Assembly (NCBI RefSeq): GCF_001044425.1
Contig: NZ_LFML01000051.1
Coordinates: 1-64,000, forward strand
Length of the DNA: 64,000 nucleotides
DNA from: Streptomyces roseus
Lineage (GTDB): Bacteria > Actinomycetota > Actinomycetes > Streptomycetales > Streptomycetaceae
Direction: 5' to 3'
Shown: positions 25,485 through 33,911 of the stretch, one piece after another
Position numbering within the stretch: position 1 is the stretch's first letter
Layout of the letters: each line of letters begins with the position of its first letter
Translations under genes and position numbers: made by a program
Notes under the pieces: generated by a model
Database searches by the model: none
Told to the model about the DNA's origin: nothing
Seen by the model: the letters and a program-made list of their open reading frames with translations, nothing else

Positions 25485-26258
25485 GTGGCCACTCCGCCAC
25501 CGCAGCACGGCGCCGGCCCGTACAACCACCCGTACGGCCCGCAGCAGGGCGGACCCCACTCGCCGTACGGGGTCCCGCCGCAGGCCGCCCCGTACGGGCA
25601 CGGCCACGGCCACCAGCCGGTGCCGCAGGTGCCGTACGGCTGTCGCGTGTGCGGGGCCCAGCCGGCGGTGCGGGCCACCGTGCGCGGGCACCAGGGCATG
25701 CTGGTGCTGATGCGGTTCCTGCGCCAGGAGGGGCCGTTCTGCCGCGACTGCGGGCTCGCCACCTACCGCACGATGTCCGCGGACACCCTGTGGCAGGGCT
25801 GGTGGGGGCCGCTGTCCGTGTTCATCACGCCGGTGACCGTGCTCATGAACCTCGGCGCGCGCTCCCGCTTCCTGCGGCTCGCTCCTCCGGCGGGGCGCAT
25901 CCTGCCCTCGCTGGACCCCGGCAGGCCGCTGTGGCGCCGCCCGCCCGCGCTGGTCTTCCTCGCGGCGATCGTGCTGATCGCCCTCGCGCCGCCCCTCCTC
26001 GTGCTGTTGGGCCTGGCGGCCGGGGGCGACGAGTCGTCGGCCGCCGGCCCGGCCATCGGGACCTGCGTGCGCGACGCGGCCCGGCTGCGCAACGAAAAGC
26101 TGGTGCCGGAACCCTGCGGTTCCCCGCTCGCCGCGTACCTGGTCACCAAGGAGCGGGGCACCGGCGGCGCGGACTGCGCCGACGGCGACCTGATCAGCGT
26201 CCCCGAGAAGTGGTCCGAGGGCGCGCACTCCCTGTGCCTCACGCCCGTGCCCCACTGA
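25485..26258 (+). CDS. LppU/SCO3897-like membrane protein with N-terminal zinc-ribbon-like region
   Basis: AGGAG lies 7 bp before the GTG start. Residues 1-50 are Pro/Gly/His/Tyr-rich. A four-cysteine segment (YGCRVCGAQPA, then FCRDCGLATYR) resembles a zinc ribbon, followed by a hydrophobic stretch, another strong helix (ALVFLAAIVLIALAPPLLVLLGL) and an external Cys-containing domain (GTCVRDAARL, EPCGSPLAAYLV) typical of LppU/SCO3897 proteins. The function of the family is unsettled. Two perfect palindromes sit just upstream, so expression is probably controlled. Confidence 0.7.
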   Translation: MATPPPQHGAGPYNHPYGPQQGGPHSPYGVPPQAAPYGHGHGHQPVPQVPYGCRVCGAQPAVRATVRGHQGMLVLMRFLRQEGPFCRDCGLATYRTMSADTLWQGWWGPLSVFITPVTVLMNLGARSRFLRLAPPAGRILPSLDPGRPLWRRPPALVFLAAIVLIALAPPLLVLLGLAAGGDESSAAGPAIGTCVRDAARLRNEKLVPEPCGSPLAAYLVTKERGTGGADCADGDLISVPEKWSEGAHSLCLTPVPH

Positions 26259-26302
26259 CGCACTCGCGCGCGGGACAGGGCGGCCGGCGCCCCTGCGCGG
26301 AT

Positions 26303-27535
26303 CTAGCGGATCGGCATGTCCGAGATCGCGCGGGCGATCACCAGCCGCTGGATCTCACTCGTGCCCTCGAAGATGGTGTAGATGGCGCTGTCGCGGTGCA
26401 TGCGCTCCACCGGGTACTCGCGGGTGAAGCCGTTGCCGCCGAGGATCTGGACCGCCTGGGCGGTGACCTTCTTGGCGACCTCGCTCGCGAACAGCTTCGA
26501 CATGGACCCCTCGGCGGAGGTGAAGGGCTTGCCCGCCACGGCCATCCAGGAGGCCCGCCACACCAGCAGCCGGGCCGCGTCGATGGAGGTCCGCATGTCG
26601 GCGAGCTGGAAGGCCACGCCCTGGTTGTCGATGATCGGACGGCCGAACTGCGTACGGGTCTTGGCGTAGTCGAGGGCCACCTCGTACGCGGCGCGCGCGG
26701 TGCCGACGGCCATGGCGCCGACGGCCGGGCGGGAGGCCTCGAAGGTGGCCATGGCCGCGTTCTTCACGCGCTCGCCACCGCCGCCGGCCCTGGCCCGCTC
26801 GTGGGCCCGCGCGAGCCGCTCGTCCAGCTTCTCCTTGCCGCCGAGCAGGCAGGAGCCGGGCACGCGGACGTCCTCCAGGACCACCTCGGCGGTGTGCGAG
26901 GCGCGGATGCCGTGCTTCTTGAACTTCTGGCCCTGGGACAGGCCCGGGGTGTTGGGCGGCACGATGAAGGAGGCGTGGCCCTTGGTGCCGAGCTCGGGGT
27001 CGACGACCGCGACGACGATGTGGACGTTGGCGATGCCGCCGTTGGTCGCCCAGGTCTTGGTGCCGTTGAGCACCCACTCGTCCTTGGCCTGGTCGTAGAC
27101 GGCGCGGGTGCGCATCGAGCCGACGTCGGATCCGGCGTCCGGCTCGGAGGAGCAGAAGGCGGCGACCTTCACGTCGTCGGGGGTGCCGTACATCTGCGGG
27201 ATCCAGGTGCCGATCTGCTCCTCGGTGCCGTTGGCGACGACGCCGATGGCGGCGAGCCCGGTGCCGACGATCGACAGGGCGATGCCCGCGTCACCCCAGA
27301 ACAGCTCTTCCATGGCCACCGGGATGCCGAGACCGGTAGGGTCGAAGAACTGCTGGGCGTAGAAGTCGAGCGAGTAGATGCCGACCTTCGCGGCCTCCTG
27401 GATGACGGGCCACGGAGTCTCTTCGCGCTCGTCCCATTCCGCGGCCGCGGGGCGGATCACCTCGGCCGCGAAGCCGTGGATCCAGTCGCGTACCTGCTTC
27501 TGGTCGTCATTGAGCTCCATGGTGAACTCCGCCAT
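26303..27535 (-). CDS. Acyl-CoA dehydrogenase
   Basis: This 410-residue flavoenzyme introduces the 2,3-double bond into acyl-CoAs in beta-oxidation. It has the usual helical N domain, a beta-domain with CSSEPDAGSD and WATNGG, and a C-terminal helical domain with the signature YTIFEGTSEIQRL, which holds the catalytic base region. ATG 27535 follows GGAGGGGAAC and is favoured over the in-frame start at 27595. It is divergent from a TetR gene across 192 bp that contain GTTAC-type dyads, a common fatty-acid-responsive arrangement. Chain-length specificity is not evident. Confidence 0.92.
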   Translation of the reverse strand: MAEFTMELNDDQKQVRDWIHGFAAEVIRPAAAEWDEREETPWPVIQEAAKVGIYSLDFYAQQFFDPTGLGIPVAMEELFWGDAGIALSIVGTGLAAIGVVANGTEEQIGTWIPQMYGTPDDVKVAAFCSSEPDAGSDVGSMRTRAVYDQAKDEWVLNGTKTWATNGGIANVHIVVAVVDPELGTKGHASFIVPPNTPGLSQGQKFKKHGIRASHTAEVVLEDVRVPGSCLLGGKEKLDERLARAHERARAGGGGERVKNAAMATFEASRPAVGAMAVGTARAAYEVALDYAKTRTQFGRPIIDNQGVAFQLADMRTSIDAARLLVWRASWMAVAGKPFTSAEGSMSKLFASEVAKKVTAQAVQILGGNGFTREYPVERMHRDSAIYTIFEGTSEIQRLVIARAISDMPIR

Positions 27536-27565
27536 GTTCCCCTCCAGCTGTGCGTCCACCAGCGT

Positions 27566-27615
27566 GTTACTAGCGGTAACCCATACGGTGGCCACAGTCT
27601 GTTACCGGCGAGTAG
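27566..27615. promoter_or_regulatory. GTTAC-type dyads in the acyl-CoA dehydrogenase/TetR promoter region
   Basis: GTTAC-TAGCG-GTAAC (27566-27580) is an inverted repeat, and GTTACCGGCGAGTAGC (27601-27616) is a looser second copy. Both lie between the divergent starts at 27535 and 27728, where an autoregulating TetR protein would bind. The same GTTAC-N5-GTARC form occurs in the promoter spacer at 1298-1312. Confidence 0.55.
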
Positions 27616-27727
27616 CCACTGTCAAGCAGGGCCGCCCGCGGTGCAGCCGATCGATCGCGTGGGTGTGCGGGGTGTTACGTTGCGTGGGCGTCACGCACCA
27701 TCGCAAGGGCGGGGAGAGAAACACGTC

Positions 27728-28372
27728 ATGGAGACCACTCAGCAGGCCGGCGAACCGGGAACGGCCGAGCGCCGCAGGCGGGAGCTGCTCGAAGCGGCCG
27801 ACCGGGTCGTCCTCCGGGACGGGCCCAAGGCGTCCATGAACGCCATCGCGGCGGAGGCCGGCATCACCAAGCCGATCCTCTACCGGCACTTCGGCGACAA
27901 GGCCGGGCTCTACCAGGCCCTGGCCGTCCGGCACACCGACGCCCTGCTCGACTCGCTGCGGGCCGCGCTCGACGCCCCTGCCGAACGCCGCAGCCGCGTG
28001 GAGTCCACCCTCGACACCTACCTCGCGGCCATCGAGGCCCGCCCTCAGGTCTACCGCTTCCTCATGCACCCCGCCGAGGACTCGCAGGCCGCCGAGAAGG
28101 GTTTCGACGTGGGCGTGCACTCGGCCCCGCTGCTGCGCCGCCTCGGCGAGGAGCTCGCCGACGTCATCGGCGAGCGCGTGGACCTCGGCCCCGGCGGCGA
28201 GCGCCTGGCCCGGGTCTGGGGCCACGGGATCGTCGGCATGATGCACGCCGCCGGCGACTGGTGGCTCGGCGAGCGTCCCTGTGAACGCGCGGAGTTGGTC
28301 AGCGGACTCACCGACCTCCTGTGGGGCCGGCTGGCCACGGCCGGCAACCGCGCGGACGGCCCGGGATTCTGA
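27728..28372 (+). CDS. TetR family transcriptional regulator
   Basis: This 214-residue regulator has an N-terminal TetR HTH (MNAIAAEAGITKPILYRHFGDKAGLY, about residues 37-62) and a C-terminal ligand domain. GGGGAGAG lies about 9 bp before the ATG. Its position divergent from an acyl-CoA dehydrogenase and next to GTTAC-type dyads suggests it represses that gene and itself, responding to an acyl-CoA or fatty acid. That is inference from context and from other TetR-acyl-CoA dehydrogenase pairs. Confidence 0.85.
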   Translation: METTQQAGEPGTAERRRRELLEAADRVVLRDGPKASMNAIAAEAGITKPILYRHFGDKAGLYQALAVRHTDALLDSLRAALDAPAERRSRVESTLDTYLAAIEARPQVYRFLMHPAEDSQAAEKGFDVGVHSAPLLRRLGEELADVIGERVDLGPGGERLARVWGHGIVGMMHAAGDWWLGERPCERAELVSGLTDLLWGRLATAGNRADGPGF

Positions 28373-28399
28373 GGCCCCGCCGTCCCCGAGGGGCCGCGC

Positions 28400-28963
28400 T
28401 CAGTCCCGCGCGGGCGCCGCGGCCCGTGCGCCCCACGGCGTCCTGCGGATCGCCCGCCGCAGCCGCCTGGCGCGCAGGCCCGTGACCCGGTCCGCGTAGA
28501 CCGTGCCGTCGAGGTGGTCGCACTCGTGCTGGAGACAGCGCGCGAAGAACCCGGTGCCCTCGATCCGTACGGGCGTGCCGTCCGAGGTGACCCCCTCGAC
28601 GACCGCGCGGTCGAAGCGGACCGTGCCCGCCTCCAGGCCGGGCAGCGACAAGCAGCCCTCGGGGCCGCGGAACGCGTCCCCGTCGGCCGCCACCAGGCGC
28701 GGGTTGACGATGTGCCCGACGTGGCGCACGTCCTCGTCGTCGGGGCAGTCGTACACGAACACCCGCTGTCCGACGCCGATCTGGTTCGCGGCGAGGCCGA
28801 CGCCCTCGGCGGCGTACATCGTCGCGAACATGTCCTCGACGAGCCGGTCGAGGGCCGGACCGAACGCGGTGACCTCCTCGCACGGCGAGTGGAGCACCGG
28901 ATCGCCCAGGAGGCTCATGGTGCGGACGATGCCGGTGGTGCCGGGGATGGGGCGCTGTCGCAT
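28400..28963 (-). CDS. def: Peptide deformylase
   Basis: The enzyme removes the formyl group from N-terminal formyl-methionine of new proteins. All three motifs are present in this 187-residue product: GVGLAANQIG, EGCLSL with the metal-binding Cys, and QHECDHLDG with the two metal His and the catalytic Glu. ATG 28963 (MRQRPIPGT) is chosen because it fits the usual family length; the longer frame to 29212 is not needed. Streptomycetes often carry more than one def gene, so this may not be the only copy. Confidence 0.93.
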   Translation of the reverse strand: MRQRPIPGTTGIVRTMSLLGDPVLHSPCEEVTAFGPALDRLVEDMFATMYAAEGVGLAANQIGVGQRVFVYDCPDDEDVRHVGHIVNPRLVAADGDAFRGPEGCLSLPGLEAGTVRFDRAVVEGVTSDGTPVRIEGTGFFARCLQHECDHLDGTVYADRVTGLRARRLRRAIRRTPWGARAAAPARD

Positions 28964-29085
28964 GGCCGTAAGGGTACGACGGGCGAATATATGAGGAGAT
29001 CTGCGGCGCCCTGGGGCGCCGCGGTCAAGGCCGTGGCCGGTACTGGATAGGCTGGGGCCGACCGACGCAAGGAGGACAAGGGACG

Positions 29086-30324
29086 ATGGCAGGCAACACA
29101 GAGCCGCTTTCGCCGCGGGCCAAGCTGGCCGTGACGGCGGGCAAGGCCGCGGCGGCGGTGTCGCGGGCCGCGGGACGCGGAAGCGGATCGGTGATCGGCG
29201 GGAAGGTCGCACTCAGACTCGACCCCGATCTGCTCGGAGCGCTCGCGCAGCATCTCGACGTCGTCCTCGTCTCCGCGACGAACGGCAAGACCACGACGAC
29301 CCGGCTGATCGCCGAGGCCCTGCGGGCCAGCGGTCCCGTCGTCTCCAACGCCCTCGGCGCGAACATGCCGGCCGGCATCACCTCCGCCCTCGCGGGCGGC
29401 TCGGACGCCAAGTACGGCGTCATCGAGGTGGACGAGAAGTACCTCGCGGGAGTGGCCCGGGACGTCACCCCCAAGGTGATCGCCCTGCTGAACCTCTCCC
29501 GCGACCAGCTGGACCGCGCCGCCGAGACCCGCATGCTCGCGGAAAAGTGGCGCGAGGGCCTCCAGGGCTCCAAGGCCGTCATCGTCGCCAACTGCGACGA
29601 CCCGCTCATCGTGTGGTCGGCCTCCTCCTCGCAGAACGTGGTGTGGGTCGCCGCGGGCCAGGAGTGGAAGGACGACGCCTGGTCGTGCCCCTCCTGCGGC
29701 GGTGTCATGCAGCGCCCCGGCGACGACTGGTTCTGCGGCGAGTGCGGCTTCCGGCGCCCCACCCCGAGCTGGGTGCTCTCCGGGGACCACGTCCTCGACC
29801 CGCACGGCTCGGCCTGGCCGATCCACCTCCAGCTGCCCGGCCGCGCCAACAAGGCGAACGCCGCCAGCTCGGCCGCCGTGGCCGCCGTCTTCGGCGTCCC
29901 GCCGCAGGTCGCGCTGGAGCGGATGTACCAGGTGCAGGCCGTCGCCGGCCGCTACGACGTCATCACCTTCCAGGGCCGTGAGCTGCGCCTGCTGCTCGCG
30001 AAGAACCCGGCGGGCTGGCTCGAAACGTTTTCGCTGATCGACCCGCCGCCGACCCCCGTGATCCTCTCGGTGAACGCACGCGGCGCCGACGGCACGGACA
30101 CCTCCTGGCTGTGGGACGTGGACTACCCGCGCCTGGCCGGCCATCCGATCTTCGTGATCGGCGACCGCAAGCTGGACCTGGCGGTCCGGCTCGAAGTCGC
30201 GGGCCTGGACTTCCGCGTGTGCGAGACCCTCGACGAGGCCGTGCAGCTGGCGCCGCCCGGTCAGATCGAGCTGATCGCCAACTACACCGCCTTCCAGGAC
30301 GTGCGCCGCCGCGTCGGCAACTAG
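29086..30324 (+). CDS. murT: Lipid II isoglutaminyl synthase subunit MurT
   Basis: MurT is a Mur-ligase-like ATPase that, with GatD, amidates the D-glutamate of lipid II to D-isoglutamine during peptidoglycan synthesis. The 412-residue product has the ATP loop SATNGKTTTTRL (Lys68) and the MurT-specific zinc ribbon with Cys201, Cys204, Cys217 and Cys220. A C-terminal domain ends with NYTAFQDVRR. AAGGAGG lies 10 bp before the ATG. It is followed by gatD after 21 bp, the standard operon for the two-subunit enzyme. Confidence 0.95.
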   Translation: MAGNTEPLSPRAKLAVTAGKAAAAVSRAAGRGSGSVIGGKVALRLDPDLLGALAQHLDVVLVSATNGKTTTTRLIAEALRASGPVVSNALGANMPAGITSALAGGSDAKYGVIEVDEKYLAGVARDVTPKVIALLNLSRDQLDRAAETRMLAEKWREGLQGSKAVIVANCDDPLIVWSASSSQNVVWVAAGQEWKDDAWSCPSCGGVMQRPGDDWFCGECGFRRPTPSWVLSGDHVLDPHGSAWPIHLQLPGRANKANAASSAAVAAVFGVPPQVALERMYQVQAVAGRYDVITFQGRELRLLLAKNPAGWLETFSLIDPPPTPVILSVNARGADGTDTSWLWDVDYPRLAGHPIFVIGDRKLDLAVRLEVAGLDFRVCETLDEAVQLAPPGQIELIANYTAFQDVRRRVGN

Positions 30325-30345
30325 TCACCCATAGAGGACAAGAGC

Positions 30346-31074
30346 ATGAGCGACAACAGCCTGCGTCTGGTGTGGGTCTACCCCGACCTGCTGAGCACGT
30401 ACGGAGACCAGGGCAACGCCCTCGTGGTGGAGCGCCGCGCGCGCCAGCGCGGCCTGGACGTGCAGCGCGTGGACGTGCGCAGCGACCAGCCCATCCCCAC
30501 CTCGGGGGACATCTACCTGATCGGCGGCGGTGAGGACCGCCCGCAGCGGCTCGCCGCGGAGCGCCTGCTGCGCGACGGCGGTCTGGAGCGGGCCGTCTCG
30601 AACGGGGCGATCGTCTTCTCCGTCTGCGCCGGCTACCAGATCCTCGGCAACGAGTTCGTCAACGACATGGGCGAACGCCAGGAGGGCCTCGGCCTGCTGG
30701 ACGTGGTCACCGTGCGCGGCGAGGGCGAGCGGTGCGTCGGCGACGTTCTCGCGGACATCGACCCGCGCCTGAACCTGCCCCAGCTGACGGGCTTCGAGAA
30801 CCACCAGGGCGTCACCCACCTCGGCCCGACCGCGCGGCCCTTCGCCCGCACCCGGCTGGGCCGCGGCAACGGCACGGGCGACGGCACGGAGGGCGCTTAC
30901 AACGACACCGTCTTCGGCACCTACATGCACGGTCCCGTGATGGCCCGCAACCCGCAGATCGCGGACCTGCTGCTGAAGCTGGCCCTCGACGTGAACGCGC
31001 TGCCGCCCATCGACGACCGCTGGTACGAGGCGCTGCGCGCGGAGCGCATCGCGGCGGCCACGCAGCCCGCGTAA
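30346..31074 (+). CDS. gatD: Lipid II isoglutaminyl synthase glutaminase subunit GatD
   Basis: GatD is the class I (CobB/CobQ-like) glutamine amidotransferase that releases ammonia for MurT. The nucleophile is Cys94 in FSVCAGYQILG, and the later GTYMHGPVMARNP contains the catalytic His. The 242-residue length is normal. AGAGGACAAG precedes the ATG. Both subunits are cytosolic and act at the membrane-bound lipid II precursor. A strong hairpin follows the gene, so murT-gatD forms a complete two-gene operon. Confidence 0.95.
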   Translation: MSDNSLRLVWVYPDLLSTYGDQGNALVVERRARQRGLDVQRVDVRSDQPIPTSGDIYLIGGGEDRPQRLAAERLLRDGGLERAVSNGAIVFSVCAGYQILGNEFVNDMGERQEGLGLLDVVTVRGEGERCVGDVLADIDPRLNLPQLTGFENHQGVTHLGPTARPFARTRLGRGNGTGDGTEGAYNDTVFGTYMHGPVMARNPQIADLLLKLALDVNALPPIDDRWYEALRAERIAAATQPA

Positions 31075-31118
31075 CACCGCGCGGACCGCTCATCGGGGCG
31101 GCCCCGCCATCATGTGTT

Positions 31119-31150
31119 CGGCCCGGTTTTCCCTAGGGGGAACCGGGCCG
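31119..31150 (+). terminator. Hairpin terminator after gatD
   Basis: CGGCCCGG...CCGGGCCG arms extend to a 15-bp stem (31119-31133 with 31136-31150), including two G-T wobbles and a 2-nt tip. It lies 45 bp after the gatD stop and before the pfkA promoter region. Confidence 0.75.
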
Positions 31151-31193
31151 ACGTGGTTTCGTACGACGACCGTGACCAGCATGTGGAGGATGG

Positions 31194-31223
31194 TTCAGTC
31201 CACCTCTCCACCGCTTGTAGGGT
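31194..31223 (+). promoter_or_regulatory. Candidate pfkA promoter
   Basis: TTCAGT (31194-31199) and TAGGGT (31218-31223) are spaced by 18 bp; TAGGGT is a common streptomycete -10 form. The leader to the ATG at 31288 would be about 58 nt and contains GACGAC-N8-GTCGTC (31241-31260), a possible small hairpin. Confidence 0.45.
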
Positions 31224-31287
31224 GGCCGTAGTTCCAACCGGACGACGTGGTCCGGTCGTCGGCCCACGTTGCAAAGGTCTTCCTGCC

Positions 31288-32313
31288 ATGCGCATTGGTG
31301 TGCTCACCTCCGGCGGCGACTGCCCCGGCCTCAATGCGGTCATCCGCTCCGTCGTCCACCGCGCCGTCGTCGACCACGGCGACGAGGTCATCGGCTTCCA
31401 CGACGGCTGGCGCGGCCTGCTGGAGTGTGACTACCGCAAGCTGGACCTCGACGCCGTGGCCGGCATCCTGGCCCGCGGCGGCACCATCCTCGGCTCCTCC
31501 CGGGTGCAGCCCGCGCACCTGCGCGACGGCGTGGAGCGGGCCCGCGGGCACGTCGCCGACCTCGGCCTGGACGCCATCATCCCGATCGGCGGCGAGGGCA
31601 CCCTGAAGGCCGCGAACCTGCTCGCGCAGGCCGGTCTGCCGATCGTGGGCGTACCGAAGACCATCGACAACGACATCGCCTCGACGGACGTCACGTTCGG
31701 CTTCGACACCGCCGTCGGGGTCGCCACCGAGGCGCTGGACCGGCTGAAGACCACCGCCGAGTCCCACCAGCGCGTGATGGTGGTGGAGGTCATGGGCCGA
31801 CACACCGGCTGGATCGCCCTGCACTCGGGCATGGCGGCCGGCGCGCACGCCATCGTCGTCCCGGAGCGTCCCTTCGACATCGACGAGCTGACGGCGATCG
31901 TCGGCGAGCGGTTCTCCGCGGGCAAGCGGTTCGCGATCGTCGTGGTCGCCGAGGGCGCCAAGCCGCGCGCCGGCTCCATGGACTTCCAGGAGGGCGGCAC
32001 CGACCAGTACGGGCACGAGCGCTTCGCCGGCATCGGCAACCTGCTCGCGGTCGAGCTGGAGCGGCGCCTGGGCAAGGAGGCCCGTCCGGTCATCCTGGGC
32101 CACGTCCAGCGCGGCGGCACGCCGACCGCGTACGACAGGGTCCTGGCCACCCGCTTCGGCTGGCACGCGGTCGAGGCGGCGCACCGCGGCGAGTTCGGGA
32201 TGCTGACCGCGCTGCGCGGCACGGACATCGAGATGGTCCCGCTCGCCGACGCGGTGCAGGCCCTGAAGACGGTCCCGGCGGAGCGGTACTCCGAGGCGCA
32301 GAACGTTCTGTGA
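31288..32313 (+). CDS. pfkA: 6-phosphofructokinase
   Basis: The enzyme phosphorylates fructose 6-phosphate to fructose 1,6-bisphosphate in glycolysis. The 341-residue protein has SGGDCPGLNAVIR at the N terminus, PIGGEGTL in the phosphoryl-donor site, PKTIDNDI with the catalytic Asp, MGRHTGWIA, and GHVQRGG near the end. Glycine rather than aspartate at the donor-discriminating position of GGEGT suggests ATP rather than pyrophosphate as donor. ATG 31288 gives the standard length; the longer frame upstream crosses the terminator. It is flanked by hairpins on both sides and so is monocistronic. Confidence 0.95.
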   Translation: MRIGVLTSGGDCPGLNAVIRSVVHRAVVDHGDEVIGFHDGWRGLLECDYRKLDLDAVAGILARGGTILGSSRVQPAHLRDGVERARGHVADLGLDAIIPIGGEGTLKAANLLAQAGLPIVGVPKTIDNDIASTDVTFGFDTAVGVATEALDRLKTTAESHQRVMVVEVMGRHTGWIALHSGMAAGAHAIVVPERPFDIDELTAIVGERFSAGKRFAIVVVAEGAKPRAGSMDFQEGGTDQYGHERFAGIGNLLAVELERRLGKEARPVILGHVQRGGTPTAYDRVLATRFGWHAVEAAHRGEFGMLTALRGTDIEMVPLADAVQALKTVPAERYSEAQNVL

Positions 32314-32341
32314 CATTTCCCCCCTTCTGGTCCGATATCCC

Positions 32342-32386
32342 GTAGTTGCCGCCCCCGGACGCGATCGCGCACGGGGGCGGCACTAC
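32342..32386 (+). terminator. Hairpin terminator after pfkA
   Basis: GCCGCCCCCG (32348-32357) pairs perfectly with CGGGGGCGGC (32372-32381), and GTAGT/ACTAC extends the stem with a one-base bulge. The loop itself contains the palindrome CGCGATCGCG. It lies 30 bp after the pfkA stop. Confidence 0.8.
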
Positions 32387-32421
32387 TGTGGTGGGGCACC
32401 ACAGGTCAAGGGAGTGGACAG

Positions 32422-33378
32422 ATGGATCACAGCGGGCACGGCATGGACATGAACATGGACCTGCCGCCGTTCACTCTCGGGCGCGGGCTGGAGTTCTCCT
32501 TCGACGCGTTCTTCCTGATCGGCTCGCTGGTGGGCCTCGGCCTGTACCTGTGGGGCGTGGTGCGGCTGCGCCGGCGCGGGGACGCCTGGCCGCTGGGCCG
32601 GACGATCGCCTTCACGGCCGGCGTGCTGAGCGTCGCCCTGGTGATGTGCACCAAGCTGAACGACTACGGCATGGTCATGTTCAGCGTGCACATGATCCAG
32701 CACATGGTCATCAGCATGCTCTCCCCGATCCTGCTCCTGCTGGGCGCACCGGTGACGCTGGCGCTGCGCGCCCTTTCGCCCGCCGCCCGCGGCCACAAAG
32801 GGCCGCGTGAGCTGCTGCTGATGCTGCTGCACAGCCGGTACATGAAGGTGATCACCCACCCGGTGTTCACGATCCCCCTGTTCATCGCCAGCCTCTACGC
32901 CCTCTACTTCACCCCGATCTTCGATTTCCTCATGGAGAGCAAGGCCGGGCACATCGGCATGATGGTTCACTTCCTCGCCGTCGGCCTGGTCTTCTTCTGG
33001 CCGATCATGGGCGTGGACCCGGGTCCGCACCGCCCCGGCTACGTGATGCGGATGCTGGAGCTCTTCGCCGGCATGCCCTTCCACGCCTTCTTCGGCATCG
33101 CGCTGATGATGGCGAGCGAGCCGATGATCAAGACGTACGCGAACCCGCCGGCCTCCCTCGGCATCGACCCGCTGCTCGACCAGCAGTGGGGCGGCGGCAT
33201 CGCCTGGGCCTTCAGCGAGATCCCGTCCGTCCTGGTCCTGATCGCGCTGGTCTACCAGTGGTACCACTCCGAGCAGCGGGCGGCGACCCGCGCGGACCGG
33301 GCCGCGGACCGCGACGGCGACCAGGAGCTGGAGGCGTACAACTCCTATCTCGCCTCACTCCAAGCGCGTGGCCAGTAG
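32422..33378 (+). CDS. Cytochrome c oxidase assembly protein, CtaG (caa3) family
   Basis: AAGGGAG lies about 10 bp before the ATG. The 318-residue product has about seven membrane helices, a His/Met-rich N terminus (MDHSGHGMDMNMDL) and the conserved VHMIQHMVISMLSPILLLLGAP segment of the caa3_CtaG family, whose members help insert copper into cytochrome c oxidase. The short Met/His leader could bind copper. No oxidase genes are in the window. A small membrane-protein gene follows after 32 bp. Confidence 0.85.
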   Translation: MDHSGHGMDMNMDLPPFTLGRGLEFSFDAFFLIGSLVGLGLYLWGVVRLRRRGDAWPLGRTIAFTAGVLSVALVMCTKLNDYGMVMFSVHMIQHMVISMLSPILLLLGAPVTLALRALSPAARGHKGPRELLLMLLHSRYMKVITHPVFTIPLFIASLYALYFTPIFDFLMESKAGHIGMMVHFLAVGLVFFWPIMGVDPGPHRPGYVMRMLELFAGMPFHAFFGIALMMASEPMIKTYANPPASLGIDPLLDQQWGGGIAWAFSEIPSVLVLIALVYQWYHSEQRAATRADRAADRDGDQELEAYNSYLASLQARGQ

Positions 33379-33410
33379 CGCGCCGGCACCTTCGCGCGCG
33401 ACCATGGGGC

Positions 33411-33569
33411 ATGACCGGATCCGTTAAGGCGATGGCCGTCATGACCTTCGCCGCTCTGGTGGCCGTCGCCACGTACTCCGTGGCCCTCGGCAGCAACGGC
33501 TGGCTGTGGTTCGGCTGGGTCGTTCTCGGCCTGCTGACCGCCGGCATGGCAGCGTCCGGCAAAACCTGA
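33411..33569 (+). CDS. Small two-helix membrane protein (52 residues)
   Basis: The predicted peptide, from MTGSVKAMAVMTFAALVAVA, has two hydrophobic segments and codon use typical of the genome. It lies 32 bp after the CtaG gene and could be part of that transcript. No good ribosome site is seen at usable spacing before the ATG, so the start is uncertain. Family unknown. Confidence 0.5.
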   Translation: MTGSVKAMAVMTFAALVAVATYSVALGSNGWLWFGWVVLGLLTAGMAASGKT

Positions 33570-33911
33570 GACGGCGCCCGCGCGCCCCGTTCGTTTCCCG
33601 CCACCCCTCCCGCCGCAGGAGCCCCTTCCCACGCCCGGCTCCTTCGGCCGGTTCCGACCGGTCCCCACATGAATCCCCGGTGTCGCCGTCCGTTCTACCG
33701 GGCAACGGAAGTCAGGCAAGGAAGTTCCGCGCTGATGCTCGCGATGTCGGCGGCCGTGCTGCTGGTGCTCAGCCTGGCCCTTTGTCCGTCCCAGGCCGGG
33801 CCGCTCGCCGCGGCCATGCTGTGCCGGCTGGTCGGATTCTGGTTCGCCACGCCCATCCGGCACCGTGTCCGGCACACTGACCTGACCCCCAGGTGAAGGG
33901 AAAATGCCCCG
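33570..33911. other. Gene-poor stretch of 342 bp
   Basis: The first 165 bp show no convincing coding signal. The rest holds a possible 53-codon membrane peptide (33735-33896). No clear hairpin or promoter is obvious. The stretch ends at the PlsC-type acyltransferase gene. Confidence 0.4.
33735..33896 (+). CDS. Possible small membrane peptide (53 residues)
   Basis: From ATG 33735 the codons are strongly G/C-biased at the third position, and the product starts MLAMSAAVLLVLSLALCP with one or two hydrophobic segments. AAGGAAG lies about 12 bp upstream. The in-frame extension to 33669 has poorer codon use and was not included. No homolog is recognised and it may be spurious. Confidence 0.35.
   Translation: MLAMSAAVLLVLSLALCPSQAGPLAAAMLCRLVGFWFATPIRHRVRHTDLTPR

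Noticed and set aside
25649-28372. Plus-strand open frame of 907 codons ending in the TetR protein
   Set aside because: Only the final 214 codons from ATG 27728 are real; the rest is a shadow of the acyl-CoA dehydrogenase on the other strand.
31114-31287. Longer pfkA start at 31114
   Set aside because: It would run through the gatD terminator and the candidate promoter, and add 58 residues absent from PfkA proteins.
33695-33877. Minus-strand 60-codon frame in the CtaG-PlsC interval
   Set aside because: Its codon bias is poor and no ribosome site is present; the plus-strand membrane peptide is the better candidate.
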